The position numbers and the translations under genes are program-made. From the NCBI GenBank assembly GCA_900312665.1, contig ONZQ02000014.1, positions 465,924-529,923 on the forward strand: a DNA stretch of 64,000 nucleotides, written 5' to 3'. This stretch comes from Cephalotrichum gorgonifer. Taxonomy: Eukaryota; Ascomycota; Sordariomycetes; Microascales; Microascaceae. Below the pieces are notes generated by a model. The model was not told where the DNA came from, did no database searches, and saw only the letters and a program-made list of their open reading frames with translations. Below, piece by piece: positions 34,707 to 47,057 of this stretch (position 1 is its first letter; every line of letters starts with the position of its first letter).

Positions 34707-35853
34707 GAACTACATAGCGCATTCAGGTCATGTCGTTTGGTTTATCGAGAGTGGACGGGGACGAGCAACTAAGCTCATCTCCCGGCTTTGCAGAAAATGC
34801 ATCCCTCGTCTTGTTTTTAAATCCGCTTAGCGGAACCTGAGGAGTGAGCGTATATAGCGTTCAAAGTGATTATCAAAATAAAAGCTCTAATGCAAGAAAG
34901 GGGTATTCCCCGGGGCTGGTTCGTTGGCATCAGTCCCTGCTTGTCCTTTCCCCCATCCCTCGATGTCAAATGCAGAGATCGACCCATAACATTACCTGTA
35001 TATTGTAGATACGGAATACCCCCCGCCTTTCCCGCTTAGCGTAGAGGTGAGAAGGATAGAGAAAGAGAAGAAAAGGTCGAGGGATCCCGATAAATCTTCG
35101 ACGTAATGGGGGCTAACAGCACCTCACCGCCATCCCTCGGATAACACGCAGACAGCGTGTCTCGCGTCTCACATCCGCCTCGATAGCCTCTTAGGATATG
35201 GCAGCCAGACCCGCACAAAGAATGCAGCCGAAACCGTCTAGGATGGATCTCTCACGACCTTCAATATTCTCAAGCTCGCCTATTTCAAGGGAACGGGGCT
35301 ATGGTCTCAGCGATGAAGTGAAGGGCGGCACGCACCAGCCGAACTTTGGAGTATGAGGTAGACCAGATCTTCAAGTTACGTGTAAGTCCTAACCCACCCA
35401 CGATTTCCAACACTGCACTGCACTGATATCCTCATCTCCAAACTCTAATTAGTACATACGACCATAGCTCGTGGAAAACTGAGGGTCCCGTCCGCTCCCC
35501 TATACATAAACCACGAAGCGCTAGACTAGTAGTTGGGTCGGTGACGACCAGCGAATCCCTGGTGTTGTATGTGTCTTTTATTTTTGCTTTCCTTTTTGAG
35601 GCTTCCAGCTAGGCCCTGAGTGTATTCCCTTCTCAATACATGATGCATGCTGTGCTTGCTGGTTTGCGATATTAGCGTACCGAGCGGGAGGTTCCATGAT
35701 GATCTCTCTTCGGCTCCAGGACGAGGATTAATAACAGGAGAAGAGAACTTCATTATTGGAGCAAGGCGAGGCCTTAAGACAGGCCTCCTCCTGCGACATC
35801 CGTAATGTGTAACGTCATATAATACATCGAGTTGTACACGGTGGGACAAGTCC
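34707..35853. other. Convergent gene-poor spacer
   Basis: About 1.15 kb between converging stop codons of the AAA ATPase and AIM41. Beyond the two presumed 3' ends I recognise nothing. Confidence 0.6.
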
Positions 35854-36447
35854 TCACGCTTCGGCCATCTGCCTCACGATATTCGCCAACTCCTTCCTAT
35901 CCACGTCCTTGCCCTCCAAAGACGTGGCAAGCCTCTTCATCACGTCCCCAACAATGGCCTTCGGCGCCACCCCGGCACCCTTCGCGGCCTCGATAGCTTC
36001 GCTCACCAACTTCTTCAGCTCCTCGGGCCCAAGGGCCTGGACCCCGCTCCCCGCAAGGTACTCCTCCATGATCCCCGCCTGCTCCTCCTCTTTCGTCGCC
36101 AGATCCTCCCTCCCCGCCTCCTTGAACTCCTTGGCGGACTCCAGGGAGGCGCGCTGAGTTTTCCGCAGGAGGGCGACGAGCTGGACGTCGGTCCGGATGG
36201 GGTTGGCGGTCTTGGAGGCGTTGAGGGTCGCGGCTAATATCGCGCGCAGGACGGAGAGGCGAGAGGCATCCTTTTCGCGCATGGCGGTCTTCAGGTCGCC
36301 CTTGAGCTTTTGGAGGAGAGGGGGGGGCGCGTCGGTGGAGGTCGAGTACGGTCGTCCTCCGAGGCGTAGGACGGTCGGCGCCTGTCGTGTCGAGGGGGCG
36401 AGGCGGAGGGGCGCCAGGACTCGGTAGGTAAGAGCTCGGGATGCCAT
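35854..36447 (-). CDS. AIM41: AIM41-like mitochondrial protein with YqeY/GatB-type domain
   Basis: This is a small mitochondrial protein of the YqeY family, whose fold matches the C-terminal domain of the amidotransferase subunit GatB; yeast AIM41 affects mitochondrial inheritance and its biochemistry is unsettled. It is one uninterrupted exon of 197 residues. Residues 1-40 are rich in Arg/Ser/Ala with no acidic residue (MASRALTYRVLAPLRLAPS), a typical matrix presequence. The YqeY domain follows: LLQKLKGDLKTAMREKDASR, LSVLRAILAATLNASKT, and at the C terminus VAPKAIVGDVMKRLATSLEG. The frame stays open upstream of 36447, but that part is not protein-like and the ATG at 36447 starts the presequence. 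Confidence 0.88.
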   Translation of the reverse strand: MASRALTYRVLAPLRLAPSTRQAPTVLRLGGRPYSTSTDAPPPLLQKLKGDLKTAMREKDASRLSVLRAILAATLNASKTANPIRTDVQLVALLRKTQRASLESAKEFKEAGREDLATKEEEQAGIMEEYLAGSGVQALGPEELKKLVSEAIEAAKGAGVAPKAIVGDVMKRLATSLEGKDVDRKELANIVRQMAEA

Positions 36448-39144
36448 TTTGGATGTTCGGGGTTGGTTGGTCGGGGTGAGGCTATGGTGGGTGCTGTATT
36501 GACGTTGAACACCAGATCTACTTTGAACTGTCTTTTGCAGGAGCTCAGGTCGGATTTTTGTCGGGAAGCTGTCGTCGAGAAATATACACGAATTACCTAA
36601 TTGGCGAATCACAGGGTGCACGCACCTGCTACTGCACCGTCCACTGTCAGAGCTATGACCAAAGGGTCGACGACCTGACATCATCACACCCATCAGTGTT
36701 TTCTACCCATTTTCGTATAATTCTATTCAGAATCCCTCGTCGCCACTAAAGGCCAGTCCTTTATTCCCGGGCTAATGTTACTCGATTGTTCGTCGCCAGA
36801 TTTGATTAGATCTTTCGTCTGCGTTTCCGAAGACTTCAAGGTAAGCCCTAGAGATCAGTCGACCCCTCGTGCCTTACGGGAGTGACGCCCAAGCTTCCCC
36901 CCAGACAAGTCTCCAGAGGGTCTGGGGCAGTACAAGTCTAGTACCTTGTCGAGTAGGTACGGCCTTTGATGAGGAAGAGTTACCCACACATAGGAACTGG
37001 GAGGACTGTGCGATATTAGCAGGCGTACGACGTAGCTCATGTGGCTCGCTCGCCTCTGGATCTTCTGAGCCCAATCCGAACGTGCCTACCTTAGTCCCTC
37101 CACGTGTCTGCCGATCTTGTCCTCACCCCTGAACACAGTGGTGACGTACTGCATAAGATAGAGAGGATAAACGCAGCACTGAAGCAACACCCCTAAGCAA
37201 CACCCCTGTCCCCATACAAACCTCGCTAGAGTGATGTTGCTAGAGGTGGTTCACGAAGCATGGGGGATGTACAAGCTCAGGGGGGGTGAGCACAAGCTTC
37301 TGGGCCATTCGACAGGGGCGCGTCTTTAAATTGGTCTCATTAGGTCTGGAAGCGATGCCCGATAGGACCTCCGCGGTCAGGCAAGGGGCCGTCACACGGC
37401 TCTTCTCTCAATCTTCCCAGGTGGGTCCGGGCATTGTCAATCCTTATCTGATGGTGCAATACACAAGGGTCGCGAAAGGCGAACCAGTCTTTGATACCTT
37501 GTAGATTGTGGGCCAGAGAGAGAGCGGACGAGGAACGTGACCTTCTGGACCTGCACTGGCAAGGGTCGGGGCATTGATCCGTGTGGGGGCTGGCGGTACT
37601 CGTACTCCGCCCCCCCACTGCCGCCGCCTCCGCCCTCGTGGTAGGAGAAGCAGAATAGCTCTACCCAGGCGTAGATATTCATCGTGCCTTCTTCCTCAGC
37701 AGCTTGTTTGCGTACGCCCAAGATGCCGCCGGAGTAAAAGACAGCTAGAGCGGAGAAAGAGAAGACGGGTGCCGGACCGGTCAGGGGATCTTGCCCGTTT
37801 CGTGTACCCTCCGGAGGATGTAGCATGGCCAAGTAGGGGATTGAAATCTTGTAAATTACTCACCGGTGCGCCGCTTGGGCGTTTACCCATGTCCTGTTGG
37901 CTGGCTTGTCACCACTGCGGGTTTCATTTACCAGACTGTCGGGTGCGACTAGCCCAAAACGATGCGAGTGAGGTTTGGCCAGTGGTGTACTCCGTATGAG
38001 CACGATGACAACGAGCAGCTGTTGGTGCCCTGGCTGAGACAACATTGGGTAAGCGCTCATGTCTACTTCGATGTGGTTAAAGGGTTCTTTCCGTATCTAT
38101 CCATATCATTATTTTAGCGGGCCCCTGGAAGCTCCTTCCCCTACTCATAGGTTCCAACCGCGCTGCGTTTCCAAGAATCGAACCCCCGATGTAGCCGCTA
38201 CATACCGCATGCAGTTCCCCTACCGTTTATTCAAGCACCGAGACGCCGAGTACCCAGTACCTAGTACGGCGACATCCCATCATGACATCCGTGGGGAAGG
38301 AGCAATCGACGCATCGCGCTTACCAAGAAGGTGCCCCTCAACCTACCTCATCGAGGAGCATGAAATTTGGAGGCAGCATCAATCCAACTCCTTTGGATTC
38401 ATCACTCACCACGCCGCGCGCATGGCCCAAGAGCGATCCAGGTAGCACGGCCGAGTACTAAACGCCGGAGAGCGGAAAGAGTGGGTGGACGGGACCGATT
38501 CCCTCCCCGCCATGCTGAGCTACATCCGACCCTGAACTGCACACACGACTTCGGCTTCGGGCATCATCCAGCGATAGTCGCTGCCCAACGACGGGGCGCA
38601 TACTACACGTTCTTGAGGGGGCTCAGGCCTACCTGTACTCCGTACGGTTGAAATGCCACTGCCAGGTTTGATGCCATGGGATTCTACCATTGAGCTCTTG
38701 GAAGTTCCGATTGAACATGTATCGCTGTATGCCCCTGTTGAATCCCACGCCTTTTAAGAAGTTCTTCGCCGGTGGCTTTCTCATCTCGTCGTGTGTGTGC
38801 CGCCTCTTCTTGCCGCGACCCGGGGTCTATATATCCCCTCTAGCACACTACCACCACCATTCCACATTCCAACCCCAACTCATGGACTTCGGGCCTTCTT
38901 CTATTGAACAGTTTCTCGAACGGGGCCACAGCGCAAGATGCTGTGAAGTGGTTATAGCTAGACGCGGGAGTCTATCGTCGGGGCTTTTTGCCAATGCAAA
39001 CATATCTAACTCATATCAGCTCCTGCCCGTTGTCTGCCAAGTTGGGTTCCGGACGGGGACCTTACAGAGGAAAGTATGCCTAAAATTTCTCGCGGTTGTT
39101 CCCGCCACGAGATGTTAACGTTGCCCTTTCCTATTTAGTGTTCT
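36448..39144. other. Gene-poor spacer
   Basis: About 2.7 kb. The first few hundred bases should hold the AIM41 promoter. The rest has only short, mutually overlapping frames with no family resemblance. A minus-strand stretch at about 38165-38255 has a T-arm-like GGGGGTTCGATTC, but its stems do not pair well enough to call a tRNA. Confidence 0.5.
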
Positions 39145-40669
39145 TCAGCCCGATAGAACCTGACCACTTGCCTTAAATGAAGGGTTCATTGCCTCACGTT
39201 TGGCTTGGGCCACGAGGATTTGAACCTCGGTAATCGACATCCTGAAGACACCAGTTAAGCCCTAGACCTCGACCTGGTCCGCGTGGATAGAAACACTTAC
39301 CCCAGAAACTCCGTAAAGGGGTAAACTGCCATGGACGACAGCAGCCGCTGCACATTGTCCCTATTGGCAGCACCAATACTGCGCTCGCGTTCATCTGTGT
39401 CCAGGTCAATGCATGCGCCATCAAAAAATCGCTCGTGTTCCTGAGCTCCCCGTGTAGGGTGCTGCTGGGGAATGATACCAGTCGGCCAGGCACACATGGG
39501 AAGAGTCAGAACTCGTGACTCGACATCCTGGAATCCCGCGTTTCTTAACATCGTTTCCATCTGGAGTGGTGCGCGCGGGTCTTTGTATGGCTGAACACTC
39601 TGGAGATATCTCCGCGACCATCTTCGAAGTGCGTGGTCTAACAAGTGCCCTTCCCGTCAGCAACTCGTCTCCGCCTCATCTCGCGAACAGAAACCGGGGC
39701 GGGGCCTACCGTTTGTCAAGGTCCCATTATCGGATTGAGCATTGAAGTACACCTCCACCATCTGGCACCAGCCTCCCGGTCGCGTCACTCGAAATATGTC
39801 GGCTATGTATTGCGCCCATCTGTTGGAGTGAACGCCGCCGGCCATCATCTGGCTGTGCACGAGATCGAAATGATTCGAGTTAAAAGTGAACCTGAAGAAT
39901 ACCCACGTCTTAGCACTGCTCGTATCCGTCTCTCCCACCAGGCCGCCGGTAAGCCGAACCTTCGATTCAAGTCGTCCAACTGTGGGTCGAAGTTTGGAGG
40001 ATACTGTTCAGGAAACATGTGTGGACTGACGTCGATACCGGTGACCTGTTCACGGAGACTGTGTTAGTAGCTGGGCCGTACGAGGACGGGCTGGCGGACC
40101 ATCTCCCCCTCTCGAAGCTCGCGACGCCAACCTTCCGTTACGCCTTTAAGATGCGTGGAGATCCTCAAGCGAGATGCGTCCTCGGTTCCAAGAAGGGGAG
40201 AACCCTCGGCACCGACCCGGCCAGCAAGGGGCTAGTCGTAACGTACCTCACAGTTCTCGTACCGTTCAGCAACGTCGATGGCCCAGTCACCTGCCCCAAA
40301 GCCGCAGTCCAGGATTCTCCTCGGGTTTCGGATAGGCGGGAATATTAATCTGTCGTCGAACACTATGGAGAAGACGGAGTGCATGATGCCGAGCCGTTCG
40401 ATCTCGTCCTGCGAATCGGGGATGCTGTTAGGTTCAAGCCACCCATGCAGAGTTGACCATTCGATAGCTACCTCATCGACTGGGCAGAAGTACACGCCAT
40501 TGTCGAGACAGTACTTTTGATAATCCCGACCATGATGCAAGGCGATTTCGAAATATTCCTGGTCGGCAGGAACTGTCCCTGGGTCGCTCGATGATCCTGA
40601 AGAACTTGAGGGGGTGGGTATTGGTCATCGGACTTTCTCTCTCGGGGCGGTGTGAAATTACCTTGTCAT
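39145..40669 (-). CDS. UMTA/LaeA-like SAM-dependent methyltransferase
   Basis: This is a class I methyltransferase of the fungal UMTA/LaeA-like group, often linked to secondary metabolism or its regulation. Six exons (40669-40662, 40604-40247, 40045-39960, 39891-39710, 39637-39301, 39241-39145) give 355 residues. SAM motif I is RILDCGFGAGDWAIDVAE (about 100-117). Other family segments are VTGIDVSPHMFPEQYPPN, FDLVHSQMMAGGVHSNRW, DIFRVTRPGGWCQMVEVYF and DHALRRWSRRYLQS. The first coding exon is only eight bases, ATGACAAG, and is inferred because the second exon has no in-frame ATG near its start. The C terminus stops at KASGQVLSG, short of the VYGxKP-like ending of relatives, so it may be slightly truncated. 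No polyketide or peptide synthetase is nearby. Confidence 0.82.
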
Positions 40670-43600
40670 GTCGACCTCAGAGGCAAATACCCAAATCGGT
40701 ACGAGGGCATGCAGCAGAATCTGATCCTCCGCGTTTACCCTTTGCGGGGTTTGGATGGATATACTTGGTCGTTTCGAAGTCGGTCCTAGGTTTGGATGAG
40801 CTACGAGCGGCCTATCCGGGCGACGCACAAGATTAAGCCATTACTCAGAAGTGGGAAGCCCCGGGCTCACTGGAAGCAGGCAAGATGATCGGGAGAATGG
40901 CTATAACTGGGCACATAGGCAACTGTCTGCTGCTGCGCGGGCGCCAGTCGTGACTAGAGCCCGGAAAATAGGAAACGGCCTGCTGGAGATGTGGAGCCAC
41001 TTTGGTCACAATACAACCCAGGATATATGACAGAGGAACAGATGCTCCCACACCCAGCGATGTGGCAGTCAATCCGCGAAGAAGCTTGCTGCCTCCTTTA
41101 CACTCGGCCTTCGTTGGGTCGCAGATGGTTGCGGCGGCACTGGGGAGACCCAGATGGACTTTCTGTCATATTACCGCGTGGCCTCTTACAAACTACAAAA
41201 CCCCCGGCTCCGACCACTGCCGGCCACTGATGCAGATGAGCCAGCTGCCACCCATATTATAAACCCAGATATGCAACAGGGATCAAGGTGCCGCCCGGCC
41301 TGGTTGGGTGGTTGGCGTGCGAAGTACAGGTACGGGGTAACACCGTCGCAGTGACCACTTCTCGCCAAGGGGGCCACAAGGACGGCGTGCGAGGTGTGGC
41401 AACGACCGAAGCTTGAGCCTCCACCGCTTAGCGCTGGGCATGAAGATCCTTCCATAAGCATCAAGGGATAATAAGCGATGACCCCTCTCGTCGAGGCGAT
41501 AGTAGTCCAGCTCGTGAGCGAGGACTGTCGTTCGCGCCACCGAGCCGAAACGGCACACCCTGTGCTGGCTCGCTGACACGTGGATGCCCAAGTGTGCTGT
41601 CGATAACAGCTAGGGTTTGGGGAATATGAAGAAAGGGGGGGGGGGAGGGTAATACAGAGCCAATAACCAGGGTCTAGTCTGGCAATACCTGCCAATAACT
41701 ACATGCTGCGCCCTCTTCGATTACATTGTCTACCTGCGCCTGTGGGTGCTTGATTGGGTCACTCATGTGAACCCTCGTCAAGGGAGGGTCGGCTAGGTTG
41801 CGGGATGCATGCGAGAAGGAAGGCCAGGAGGCCGCGCGATGTACCAGAATTGAGAGGAGTCGCAGGCTCGCCATCCTGTCGGGCCAAAGCAACCAGTACC
41901 AAAACCTCGCAGACATGTGTCGGGCAATGAGCGCGGGGGGAGGGGTGGGAGGGGTGTCCCGTGTACCTCCCGGGGCGTGGGCGATCTCCTCGCTGGGAAA
42001 ATCCAGGTATGTGGCTCGACTTGTACAACGGCCGTATTTTTAACTTGGAACAGCATTCATTCATTCCCCCTTCCAAGATGGATTGACACTCATTTAGGTT
42101 GGCGCAGATGATGTTACGCTGTGGGACGGGAGAAAAAAGCCCTCGAGTCATGCGCAGTGTTCCACAACTTCCAATGGGAAGCGATGTGATTGCCCAGCAC
42201 GCTGATCCGTACACAGTACATGGCTGCGGGTGGAAGGAGGGGAAGTGGGAGGCCCGGAGGAAGGAGATGGTGGGCAAATACCGAGGACATGGACTTGGGA
42301 TTTCCGAGGACGGACTCAGGGAGGGTACGGTACCTAACAGGGGGCGGTATCGGGCCATGAGCCATGGGGGACAGCGTGGAGAGCACATAAATCGGGAGGG
42401 TCACGAACAGGTATGTCGCCCGCCCATGGATTTAAGGAACACAAGATAACGCTTACGTACTTTCCTGATTTCTCTAGGGTCAGGTTGAATGAGCAACTAG
42501 CGGAGAAGGATATGTGTTCCACCAGCAAGCTGAAAATAGTGACGGTTGGAATGGTGGATAGGGGGGGATGGAGGGGTTGGGACCGTTCAAGCCGAGGACC
42601 TTCCTACCTTGGGGGTGGGGGTATTACCTGCCCAGCCTGTCCGGGACGCACACTCTGTCTACCCTTCCTTACCACGACAATACTCGTCGCACCTCGATTT
42701 AGTCCCCGGGCGCACCGCTACTCGTACGAGTCGATGATTCGGCCCGAAGTCGCATGCGTGCTTCAGGTCGGAGATTACTTGCAGGCCCTTCATGGCTATC
42801 GTGGGTCTCGCGACTGCCGATAGATTATAGTGAGGAGGGGCCAGAGACATTAACTACTCGTATAAGCCATTCGAACCATTGAAACGGGGGAAGGGGGAGG
42901 GGAGAGAGCTGCGGATAGGGCCGTCTGGCCCCACTAAATCCCGGGAAGGGAGGATCTTGCTGGAGACTGACTGTCGGGCTGAGCGCCGAGTGACCCGGTA
43001 GGTGGCTAACAGGATCCAGCCCCCCTCCCTTCCCCCCTCTCCTAATGGTAATGTACTCTAAGCCAGCATGGTGCACCATGGTTTTCGGCCTGGCCCCTGT
43101 CTCCCTTGCTTCACGCAGCCTGCTGGTATTTGTTTGCTGCGGAGTTTTATCCAGCCTGTTGAGCGGTCACTTGGGCGGGTGGGGATGAAACGAACGACCC
43201 GAAGTCTGTGCGAATACTCCGTAGGGGGTGATGGAGAGGACACTCTCCAGAAGACGGATAGTACTGGTGTTGTCGAGGGTCCTAGCTTCGTGCTCGTGCA
43301 AGTACGAGTATGTTACTCGGAGACTAGTTTATAGCGCCAGTCGCGCCATCCTTCCTGCCAAGCATTCACCACCCGCTATGTGCGGCAGACGAGTAATAGG
43401 TACGCGTAAGTATCGCACAATGAACGGACTACGTGTCATTGGTGAGGCTGACTTCGTGCGCCGCCAGGAGTAGGAAGGTGTCACAACTGGAGTACCAACG
43501 CAGGTGGTTACGTTGTATCCTTACACAGGTTTGCAGGACCCACTTAACGGACACTATTCGAGTGAGCTGCGGTTTATTTCAAGGGAGGCCCCGGCGGGGC

Positions 43601-45210
43601 CTTCATTTCCACCTACCCGGCCGCCCCCCTCCTCACAAGCGTTGGCGGGAGGGGGGCTATTGGCGTGGGCCCAGCAATCCGGTTCGACGCGGGCAGAGTG
43701 AAACCCAGACGCCACACAGGAAGCAGCCGCTGCCAGTACCAGGTCCCTGGCTCTGGGAAGAGAGGAGAGGAGGGGAGGGGAGGGAAGGGGACGGCGCCAG
43801 TGTCTCGGGAACGCGGTTTCTGTTCTCGACAGTTACGTCCGTCGGGATCCTCGAGAGTTTTCGATGCTCGCCGCACTGCTTGGGAGCGTACGCCCCCTCC
43901 ATCCGTGAGAATTGCCCGCCCACAGCTCGGCTTGTTACCTTGGCAGAGGCGGGAGGGGTCTCATCGCTTTCACCTGGTTTCACCAAAAGGCTGGTGAGCT
44001 GGCAACATCCCCCCCTCCCCTCTTGCATGAGCCCGCGACTTAAGAAGGCTGTCCGTTTGTAGTGAGGGTATGTACTGATACATGGAACGTCATTCACCAT
44101 TCACTCGTATAGAACGTCCGCTCGAGAGAGGACCGGGGGGCCCGGGGGGGGACTTTTTGCCAGGATGGATGGAGTGGAGAAGGGGGGGGAGGTTGGGTTG
44201 TGGTTCGGTTTATCAAATGTGGCTAGACGAGCGGGGCGATTTACCGGGCGCCTTTCTCGAACCAGCCTTCAGGATTCTTCGTGGCTACCGAAATTTTTCG
44301 CATATCTTGCTTTTACGAGCAGGAGAGTGGATACACGGCAACAACCAAACCCTGCACGTCACAACAAGCGGGACCAACGGACGATGACGGTGCGATGATC
44401 TCTCTCCCGTTGCTTCGCTCCCGCCCAGCCGCCCACATCCAGTCGGCGGGCGGTAGTGCTCCGCACCCAATCTACTCGTATCGTACGAGTACGAGTACGA
44501 GTAGCATACTCCAGACAGCAGGGAAACAAACATCCAACGGGCCGCCTTCGAGACGCTCGCTTAACGTAAAGAATGCTCCGTGACGGGTCGGCAGTCCGAA
44601 GAAGCCACCACCACCTACCTTCTCTCGCCCTCAACTCCATTCCGATTCCGCAAGAGAGTTCCGGTGGAGACTAACGGTCCTCCCCTCCCCTGTCCTCCAA
44701 TTCCCGCCCCCACTTTAGCGGGATGGCCCTCAGACCCTTGGACTCAGGCATCTCGGGCGGGAAGATAAGGTATGACTCGCGGGAAACAACAGTGCGAGGT
44801 GTCCCCTTTTTTTCTCGGTCGACCAGGGCACCCCCGTCACCGTCTTGCAGAAGGGAAGGATCCAGCGCACCAGATCCCTGGGACCGTCCCAGAGCGTCGG
44901 TATCGCCGAGACAATTTGCCCAATTTCAGCGATATTTCACGACGGCGTGGTGGGAGGGTCGGTGGCTGCTCCACAGCGAGCCAGGCTCGGTCCCCTGCAC
45001 TGCTCCATATTCATACAGGTAATTGGAGTTGGAAATTGTGCTTGCATGCGTGCCCCGTAATATTAGCTCGATTTCTTGGCGGGTGAGCCCGCCATCCAGG
45101 GGAGGGAACTCCCGTCCGGGTTTTATTACAAGCACAAAAGTACACCCACAACCAACGCATCGTGCCTATCCTCAAAGGCGCGTGGACCAGGGCCCAAGGA
45201 CATCCGCCAC
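40670..45210. other. Long gene-poor spacer with octamer repeats
   Basis: About 4.5 kb with no gene I can support. Short frames occur on both strands at chance-like density. Seven TACGAGTA/TACTCGTA copies lie here, including an array at 44473-44503. G-rich tracts occur near 41637-41646, 43757-43790 and 44135-44150, the second being quadruplex-capable. This could be heterochromatic or simply non-coding. Confidence 0.5.
44473..44503. repeat. TACGAGTA cluster with hexameric TACGAG repeats
   Basis: TACTCGTA (44473-44480) is followed by three overlapping TACGAGTA copies (44484, 44490, 44496) in a GTACGA hexamer array. The opposing units make a potential stem. Confidence 0.9.
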
Positions 45211-45282
45211 GCTCTAGTAGTATAGTGGTTAGTACATCACTTTGTGGCAGTGAAAACGGAGGTTCGATTCCTCCCTGGGGCA
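45211..45282 (+). tRNA. tRNA-His (GTG)
   Basis: Acceptor arms GCTCTAG and CTGGGGC pair over seven positions, using two T-G wobbles, followed by discriminator A. TAGTATAGTGGTTAGTAC forms the D arm and A box. TCACT-TTGTGGC-AGTGA is a perfect anticodon arm with anticodon GTG. GGAGG-TTCGATT-CCTCC is a perfect T arm and B box. No intron is present. A run of T follows within 10 bases, a likely Pol III terminator. The G(-1) of mature tRNA-His is not encoded (the base is C), as is usual in eukaryotes. Confidence 0.92.
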
Positions 45283-47057
45283 GCAGTAATTTTTTTGTGC
45301 ATTTCCTGTCTTCAAAGGAAAGGAGGGGAGTCTTGTTTTTTTTTATCAATAATGAAGTCAGAGGGAGCAGGGAGGGTATTGCTCGGAAAGAAAAGTCCAC
45401 ATATCTTCTGGGCAAACAACGGGCAAGACTCGAGCAAGGGGGGAGGACAGACGAAGGACAGCCCAAGCACACTACCACTGCCCATCGTTCCTTCCGAGTG
45501 GTACGGACTCTTCTCCTTTCTTATTCTATTCGTTTTACGTTTTATTAATCCCCTTTCTCCTGCAGGTAACACAGCTCCGGCCTTGCATCCGCATCGAACA
45601 TCAGCGACGTTGCGCTTTTCATGCTCTTTCCCTCGCCTTCCCTCTCCTTCCCTCTCCTTCCCCATCTGATAAGACAGTGGAAGGGTGGCTGGCTGGGAAA
45701 GGAAGTTCTTGCTATTCGGGGACTACCCCTATTATTGGTACCTGTCCCGGCTCCTCCCCCGGAGGGGAAACATTGCCCGACCGAGCCTCTTGCATACGGA
45801 GATGGTGGGCTGTCCCAGCCCCCGGCCGCGAACTGTCACACGCGACACGTCAAAAAAAAAGGACCCTCGGTCTGTTGTCCGCATCTGTCTTATTCCCTTC
45901 CAGCCTCGTTCTATTATTATTATACGACCAGAAACGGACAGTTGCTGTAAGCACGTTGCTTTTTCTATTCCTCATTTCAGTTACAGCTCGTATTATACTT
46001 TTCTCCTTTGGGCCTTGTTTAAGGCCCCCCCCTTGTTACCGAACGGGTCCGTCAAGTTTTCGTTACCTTGCTTTTTTACGTTTTTACGTTTTTATGCGAC
46101 TGGATGAGTATCTCGAACAGGGAAGGTAAGTGAGTGTGGCTGCTGTCGGCGTCGTACTCGGCTCCGCCCGCTCGGCGTTCGGGGTGCCGATACAGTCCGG
46201 GATAAGCAATGAGGGTTTATTAGTTACACCTTCCCATCAAGCTTGGCAGGCCCGAGGACGGACGTCTTCCTTGTGATGCCGTTGCCTCGCAATGAAACTA
46301 ACAGGTCATACCGGAAACGCACGAGTAGAGCATGCTCGGTGTGTGCTTGGGGGGAATATTAAGGGCAAGTGCTGGGCTCATTTCTTAGGACCATATACGG
46401 TGCCTCGACGCATGCATACCTCACCTGTATGGTATGCGCTCTCTCGGTGTGACGCTCATAATGCGATGCCCATGACCGACACAGCTACTCTCATGCAAGT
46501 AAGTACACAGGCACACCAGAACAGCAAGAGCAAACCACCCCACCTGCCGCATGCCCCTTTCCTTCCCACCCCCCAGAAGAGTTCACATATAAAGACGGCA
46601 AGCGGGACCGACAGCAGAGGACGGGCGAGGGCTAGAGAATAAGCAGGATCTACAGTAGAAGAACCATTCGTAATACTAGTACAAGAGAAGAAGAAAAGAA
46701 GGTTCCATACAAAAAACTAGCGTACTATACTCGTACTGGACGGTGCCGCAATATCTTGACCGCCTCTTGCTCGCCGCCCGCCGGCCATCTACCCCTCCTC
46801 CACTTCCCGCTCTCGTTCCCCCCCCCTTCTCTTCATGCCGAGTGCTCCCAACTCTAACCGGCCAACCCCGCACCCACTTGTCCGGTACATCGGGATGTCG
46901 TCACTGTCTAATCTGCATACGACACTGTTTTCTATCAACTCGGCCGAGTCATGTGCATGACAAACCGCCCCCCTCCCCCCTTTTCCCCTGCGAGTAGACT
47001 CCGAGGGAGGGAACGAAGCCAAGCCCGCAGCCCGAGGCCATGGTACTCGTACCAGTC
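45283..47057. other. Spacer between tRNA-His and LSB6
   Basis: About 1.8 kb with pyrimidine-rich stretches and TTTTTATT-type runs but no supported gene. The right end should hold the 3' untranslated region of the PI4-kinase gene. Octamers lie at 46728 and 47044. Confidence 0.5.

Noticed and set aside
38165..38255. Second tRNA-like element on the minus strand with GGGGGTTCGATTC
   Set aside because: The T stem has two G-G mismatches, the best anticodon loop lacks T33 and the acceptor arms do not align in register. At most it is a decayed tRNA.
39197..39262. tRNA-like T arm (GAGGTTCAAATCCTC, followed by GTGGCCCA) on the minus strand
   Set aside because: No matching 5' acceptor arm or anticodon stem pairs with it, and the bases are explained as the last coding exon of the methyltransferase (MSITEVQILVAQAKREA), which fits that family's C terminus.
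40670..45210. Possible transposon or secondary-metabolite genes in the 4.5-kb spacer
   Set aside because: I found no transposase, reverse transcriptase or synthase motifs and no terminal repeats in any frame.
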